From positions 1 to 8,682 of the forward strand of contig CAYMLL010000310.1 of assembly GCA_964390645.1 (NCBI GenBank): 8,682 bases of DNA, written 5' to 3'. Position numbers and translations under genes: made by a program. Positions 5,216-8,682 of this stretch are shown here, in pieces. Positions within the stretch are counted from its first letter, which is position 1. Every line of letters starts with the position of its first letter. The notes under the pieces are model-generated. The model ran no database searches and was not told where the DNA came from. It saw only the letters and a list, made by a program, of their open reading frames with translations. The DNA comes from CAYMLL01 sp964390645 (GTDB lineage Bacteria > Planctomycetota > UBA8108).

Positions 5216-7586
5216 CGGGGACGAAGCCGTGATGAAGCCCGAGATAGTACGGTAGCAGGAAGCTCGTGCCGTCGGCGAGCGTGCGGCCACTTCCTCCCGT
5301 GTCCAGCTTGAACGGGTCGTGGTTCCAGTGCTCGACGTAGCGCTCGTCGACCGGGATGACCTTGCCGCTGCGACGCATGCCGCGCCGCGGCAAGGCGAGG
5401 CGGGTTCCGTCCCAGGGTGGCGTCAACGCCACGACGTCGGCCCGGCGGCTGTTGGTGTGGGACCAGTCGGCGAGGTCGAGCGGAAAGCGCCGCAAGGTGT
5501 CGAGGGCGTCCCGCAGTGACTCCGCGGGCGCCGCCAGACCCTGCGTGCCCCACGGGTCCGACCACTCGTCGTTCCTGGTCACGGCGGCGTAGAGGAAGTC
5601 GAAGAGCGGGTTCATCTCTGCTCGCTCGAGCTGCCAGTAGCGGTGGAACGCGAACGCGTAGATGCGGCGGAGCCTCGGGTCGCGCTCGTAGAGGAGGAGG
5701 TTGTAGAAGCCCATGAAGGCCATCTCGTCGTCGGACTGGTTGCCGGTGCCGACACCGGTCTGGTTCTTCGGGTAGAGGACATTCATCCCGTAGCCGTGCT
5801 CGTCGATGAGATTCCTTGCCGCATTCTCGTACTTCGCATCGCCGCTGACGTGGTGCGCTACCTTGAGGTAGGACAGCATGCTCATCGAGTTGAGCCCACG
5901 CTCCTCCCACCAGTGTGGATTGTGGTTCAGATCCTCCGGGCCGAAGTGCCCCCAACGCGTCGGTCGACCGTCGTGATCGACGAGGTTGAAGCCGTGCGCC
6001 ATGAGGTGGTCGGTCAGACCGGTGACGACGTCGCGCACGCGCCTCTTCTCCGCCTCGGTGTCCGCGACCAGGTCGTGGTAGCGCGCGTAAAAGAAGTAGT
6101 GCCCGTCGAGCTCGTCGGAGCTGGTGTCGCACTTCCAGTACCACTTGCCGTCGGCGCTCCGCGGCCACCGTGGGTCGATGATCTTCCAGTCGCGGTCGCG
6201 CGTCTCGCGGAAGCGCCGATCGCGTTCGAGGCGTCCGGCGTTCGGATCGGGACCGCTCGTCGGCACGATCGTCCGCGCGACGAATCCCGGCGGTGCGGGG
6301 TGCTCTCCGCCCTGCGTCACGTCGCCGAGGAACTTCAGCGCCTCGAAGGCCCTCGTGGCGCGCTCCCTGGCGCGCGGGTCCTTTGTAGCGGCCCAGGCGA
6401 AGCACTCGCCGGCGCCGTACATGCTCGTCCAGAGCCCGTCATTGTCGCTGTCACGGTTCGTCCACGAGCTGCGGTCGCCGGGCTTCGCGAGGCCTGCGGA
6501 GAGGACGAAGCCGTACGGCGTGCGCCGGTGGCGTCGGTCGATCTCGTTCTCGTAGAAGCGAGCCTTTTCGCTGAAGGTCATCGGACGACGGAAGATGCGC
6601 GCGACGCCGTTCGCGGTCGCCAGCCACGCGTCGCCGTTCGGCGCGACCGCGACCGCAGCGACGTCGTCGCTCGGCAGCCAACGCCGTCCCTGGCGGTATT
6701 CCCGGTGGGGTCCGTCGAGGCGCATCGCTCCCTGGCTCGATCCGAACCAGGCGCCGTCCTCGGCGAAGGTCGCGAGGGTGGCGGCGCCGAGGATGGGGAT
6801 CCCGTCGGCGCCCGTGAGGAGCTCGAGGCGCTCACCGTCGACGTGGCCGACCCCTCCCGCCGCCGAGAACCACAGACGGCCTTTGCGGGTGAAGTCGACG
6901 GCCCGGACATCGCTCGGTGCCGGGAGTCGCTGCCAGCGGCCCGCTCGGCGCAGGAAGAGGCCGGACTCCGACGCGACGGCTATCGAGCCGTCCGGGGCGA
7001 TCGCGACGTCGCGGAGGGCGCCCGTTCGCGTCAGCTCCCCGTCGCGGTGGAACGCCGCGCCGCGAAGGTGATAGAGCCCCTCCGTCATCGCGAGCGCGAC
7101 TTTCGAGGAAGCGGTCGCGAGGTCTCGGGGCACCCCGGAGGGCAGATCGGCGAGGTGGGTCTTCCTGCCGCCGGTCAGGCGCAGCAACGCGCCGGCGGAG
7201 CCGACGAGCAAGGAGCCCTCGACCGGCGCTGCGAGGAGCGACACCGGCTCGCGAGCGACGGCCTCGACGTCCGTCCAGCGGCCTGCGTCGAGCCGCACCA
7301 GCCCCTTCGATGTGCCGCAATAGACCGTGCCGGACGACGTCACGGCCACCGCCAGCGCGCGCGCGTCCGGCAGTCCGTCGCTCACACCGAAGCTCTCGGC
7401 CCGCTCCTGAAGGAAGCTTTCGGGTCCTGCGGGAGGCCGCGCGTCGACCGTCGCGGCGGGATCTAGCGCGACGAAGGCGGCGACGAGGAAGAAGACCGTG
7501 GCGATCGCCGCCGTGTCGATCCGGAGCCGTTCAACAGCGGCGTCCTTCGATCCTGATCGCCGGGTCGTTATCACGTTTTGTGTCAT
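5208..7586 (-). CDS. Secreted beta-propeller protein fused to a predicted alpha/alpha-toroid domain
   Basis: A 792-residue exported protein that I do not recognise as a characterised enzyme. Residues 24-41 are a hydrophobic signal or anchor. Residues about 65-335 contain about seven short repeats of the type seen in two-component-regulator propellers (for example VYCGTSKGLVRL, LWFSAAGGVGHV, AWFGSSQGAMRL, AWLATANGVARI), enough for a seven-bladed propeller. Residues about 340-792 are Trp/Tyr/His/Asp-rich with helix-like amphipathic stretches, as in six-hairpin glycosidases and polysaccharide lyases. Likely functional clusters are NRDSDNDGLWTSMYGAGE (377-394), CDTSSDELDGHYFFY (486-500), RWGHFGPEDLNHNPHWWE (544-561) and NQSDDEMAFMGFYN (616-629). 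There is no kinase, YYY or DNA-binding domain, so it is not a standard hybrid sensor. A start at 7682 is possible and would overlap the upstream gene by 11 bp, but it adds 32 charged residues before the signal segment, so 7586 is preferred. A glycan substrate is inferred from context. Confidence 0.88.
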   Translation of the reverse strand: MTQNVITTRRSGSKDAAVERLRIDTAAIATVFFLVAAFVALDPAATVDARPPAGPESFLQERAESFGVSDGLPDARALAVAVTSSGTVYCGTSKGLVRLDAGRWTDVEAVAREPVSLLAAPVEGSLLVGSAGALLRLTGGRKTHLADLPSGVPRDLATASSKVALAMTEGLYHLRGAAFHRDGELTRTGALRDVAIAPDGSIAVASESGLFLRRAGRWQRLPAPSDVRAVDFTRKGRLWFSAAGGVGHVDGERLELLTGADGIPILGAATLATFAEDGAWFGSSQGAMRLDGPHREYRQGRRWLPSDDVAAVAVAPNGDAWLATANGVARIFRRPMTFSEKARFYENEIDRRHRRTPYGFVLSAGLAKPGDRSSWTNRDSDNDGLWTSMYGAGECFAWAATKDPRARERATRAFEALKFLGDVTQGGEHPAPPGFVARTIVPTSGPDPNAGRLERDRRFRETRDRDWKIIDPRWPRSADGKWYWKCDTSSDELDGHYFFYARYHDLVADTEAEKRRVRDVVTGLTDHLMAHGFNLVDHDGRPTRWGHFGPEDLNHNPHWWEERGLNSMSMLSYLKVAHHVSGDAKYENAARNLIDEHGYGMNVLYPKNQTGVGTGNQSDDEMAFMGFYNLLLYERDPRLRRIYAFAFHRYWQLERAEMNPLFDFLYAAVTRNDEWSDPWGTQGLAAPAESLRDALDTLRRFPLDLADWSHTNSRRADVVALTPPWDGTRLALPRRGMRRSGKVIPVDERYVEHWNHDPFKLDTGGSGRTLADGTSFLLPYYLGLHHGFVPGP

Positions 7587-7651
7587 GGAGTCTCTCGCGG
7601 AGTCGTTCTGCCGGCTCTCGGTGCCGCCGGGCCGGCGCCTCCGGATGGCGT

Positions 7652-7665
7652 CGAGCCCGGGCTCG
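7652..7665. repeat. Perfect 14-bp palindrome between the oxidoreductase and propeller genes
   Basis: CGAGCCCGGGCTCG is a perfect palindrome starting 6 bp past the oxidoreductase stop on the minus strand and 66 bp before the preferred propeller start. As RNA it could form a five-pair stem with a four-base CCGG loop; as DNA it could be a binding site for a dimeric regulator. No T-run follows, so simple termination is not supported. Chance occurrence is possible in DNA this GC-rich. Confidence 0.35.
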
Positions 7666-7671
7666 TCCCGG

Positions 7672-8682
7672 CTAGGGCTCATCCGACAGCTTCACGATCA
7701 GCTTGCCGCGGTTCGTGCCGTCGAAGAGCTTGTTGATGGCGCGTGGAATCTCGTCGAAGCCGTCGACGACGTCGACACGGTAGCGGAGCTTACCCTCGCG
7801 CAGCCAGCCGCCGAGGGCCTCGAGGGCCTCGTGGGCGCGGGCGAGGTAGTCGAGAACGATGAAGCCCTCGATGCGGGCTCTCTGGATCAGCAGGCTGACG
7901 AGGTTGCGTGGTCCCGGCGCTGCCCGGGTCGCGTTGTACTGCGAGATCATGCCGCAGAGGACGATGCGCGCGCCCTGGTTGATACGGCCGAGCGCCGCCT
8001 CGAGGATCGCTCCGCCGACGTTTTCGAAGTGGACGTCGATGCCGCCGGGGCAGCACGCCTTCAACCGCTCCGGGACCTTCTGCGACCGATAGTCGATCGC
8101 GGCATCGAAGCCGAGCTCCTCCGTGATCCAGCGGCACTTCTCCTCTCCGCCCGCGATGCCGACGACGCGCAGGCCGTGGATCTTGCCGATCTGTCCGACG
8201 AGCGATCCGACCGCACCGGCCGCCGCGGAGACGAGCAGCGTCTCGCCTGCTCGTGGCTTGCCGACGTCGAGGAGACCGAAGTACGCTGTCATGCCGATAT
8301 GACCCATGACCGCGAACCAGTCGCTGAACGGAAGGCCGCTGTCGCGTGGCAGCGTCACGAGGCCCTTGCCGCCCGAGACCGCGTAGTCCTGCCAGCCGAG
8401 GAAACCCTGGACGATGTCACCCTCCGCAAAGCGGCTGCTCCTCGACCTTTCCACGACGCTGATGGTGCTGCCGCGCATGACCTCGTCGATCGCCACCGGT
8501 GACAGGTAGGTCGGTTGCTCGTCGACCCAACCTCGATTGGCCGGATCGAGCGACAGGTAGATGTTGCGCAGCAGGACCTCCCCGTCGTCCGGCTCGGGTA
8601 CCGGCTCCTCGTGCCGCGAGAAGTCGGACTCCCGCAAGAGACACTCTGGACGGGCGGCGAGCCGCCACTGACGATTGATCAT
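7672..8682 (-). CDS. NADP-dependent medium-chain oxidoreductase, CurA / prostaglandin-reductase type
   Basis: A 336-residue cytoplasmic zinc-independent medium-chain reductase that would use NADPH to reduce the double bond of alpha,beta-unsaturated carbonyl compounds. The start (MINRQWRLAARPE) matches the usual CurA-family beginning and falls exactly at the window edge, so the protein appears complete while its ribosome site lies outside. Visible family elements are LSLDPANRGW (43-52), EVMRGSTI (67-74), the substrate-region GMTAYFGLLDVG (130-141), the dinucleotide-binding loop SAAAGAVGS (152-160), FENVGG (219-224) and the C-terminal GTNRGKLIVKL (322-332). LSLDPANRGW differs from the LSLDPYMRG of many relatives, marking a subgroup. 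There is no signal peptide or zinc-ligand set. It precedes the propeller gene on the same strand by 85 bp, or overlaps it by 11 bp if that gene starts at 7682, so co-transcription is likely. A functional link to the glycan genes is not shown. E. coli CurA (YncB) is the nearest named relative I recall. Confidence 0.93.
   Translation of the reverse strand: MINRQWRLAARPECLLRESDFSRHEEPVPEPDDGEVLLRNIYLSLDPANRGWVDEQPTYLSPVAIDEVMRGSTISVVERSRSSRFAEGDIVQGFLGWQDYAVSGGKGLVTLPRDSGLPFSDWFAVMGHIGMTAYFGLLDVGKPRAGETLLVSAAAGAVGSLVGQIGKIHGLRVVGIAGGEEKCRWITEELGFDAAIDYRSQKVPERLKACCPGGIDVHFENVGGAILEAALGRINQGARIVLCGMISQYNATRAAPGPRNLVSLLIQRARIEGFIVLDYLARAHEALEALGGWLREGKLRYRVDVVDGFDEIPRAINKLFDGTNRGKLIVKLSDEP

Noticed and set aside
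4993..6405. Minus-strand open frame of 470 codons spanning the convergent junction
   Set aside because: It is a different frame of the propeller gene, crosses its stop into the antisense of the lipoprotein gene, and is Arg-rich without motifs.
5643..7466. Plus-strand open frame of 607 codons antisense to the propeller gene
   Set aside because: The minus-strand frame has a signal segment, propeller repeats and aromatic-rich motifs; the plus frame has none and looks like a complement of high-GC codons.
7498..8502. Plus-strand open frame of 334 codons antisense to the oxidoreductase
   Set aside because: The minus strand encodes a clear CurA-type reductase with a dinucleotide-binding loop and family termini; the plus frame lacks motifs.

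Overview
The window is GC-rich bacterial DNA, roughly two-thirds G+C by eye, packed with five protein-coding genes. I found no tRNA, rRNA, CRISPR array or insertion sequence. Two exported Cys-type sulfatases in tandem, a secreted von Willebrand A (VWA) lipoprotein and a secreted propeller protein, together with weak or absent Shine-Dalgarno sites, suggest a sulfatase-rich group such as a high-GC planctomycete or a related PVC bacterium. This placement rests on gene content and sequence style only.

Layout from left to right. Bases 1-323 hold no convincing gene, only G-runs and small inverted repeats. Bases 324-3362 on the minus strand are a two-gene operon of paralogous iduronate-2-sulfatase-like enzymes, with the 3362-1899 gene upstream of the 1886-324 gene and 12 bp between them. 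A divergent intergenic region of about 150 bp separates this operon from a plus-strand VWA lipoprotein gene (3516-5162). That gene converges, across 45 bp, on a minus-strand pair: an NADP-dependent CurA-type medium-chain oxidoreductase (8682-7672) followed by a large secreted protein (7586-5208). The large protein joins an N-terminal beta-propeller of the two-component-regulator type to a long C-terminal region that looks like an alpha/alpha-toroid of the glycosidase/lyase kind.

How the genes may work together (inference). The sulfatases probably act outside the cytoplasm on sulfated glycans. The propeller-toroid protein could bind or cleave a glycan in the same compartment, and the VWA lipoprotein could be an envelope adhesion or assembly factor. 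The oxidoreductase is cytoplasmic, and its link to the others is positional only. The least understood and most interesting items are the propeller-toroid fusion, the VWA lipoprotein with an altered metal site and Tyr-rich linker, and the strongly basic C-terminal tails shared by both sulfatases.
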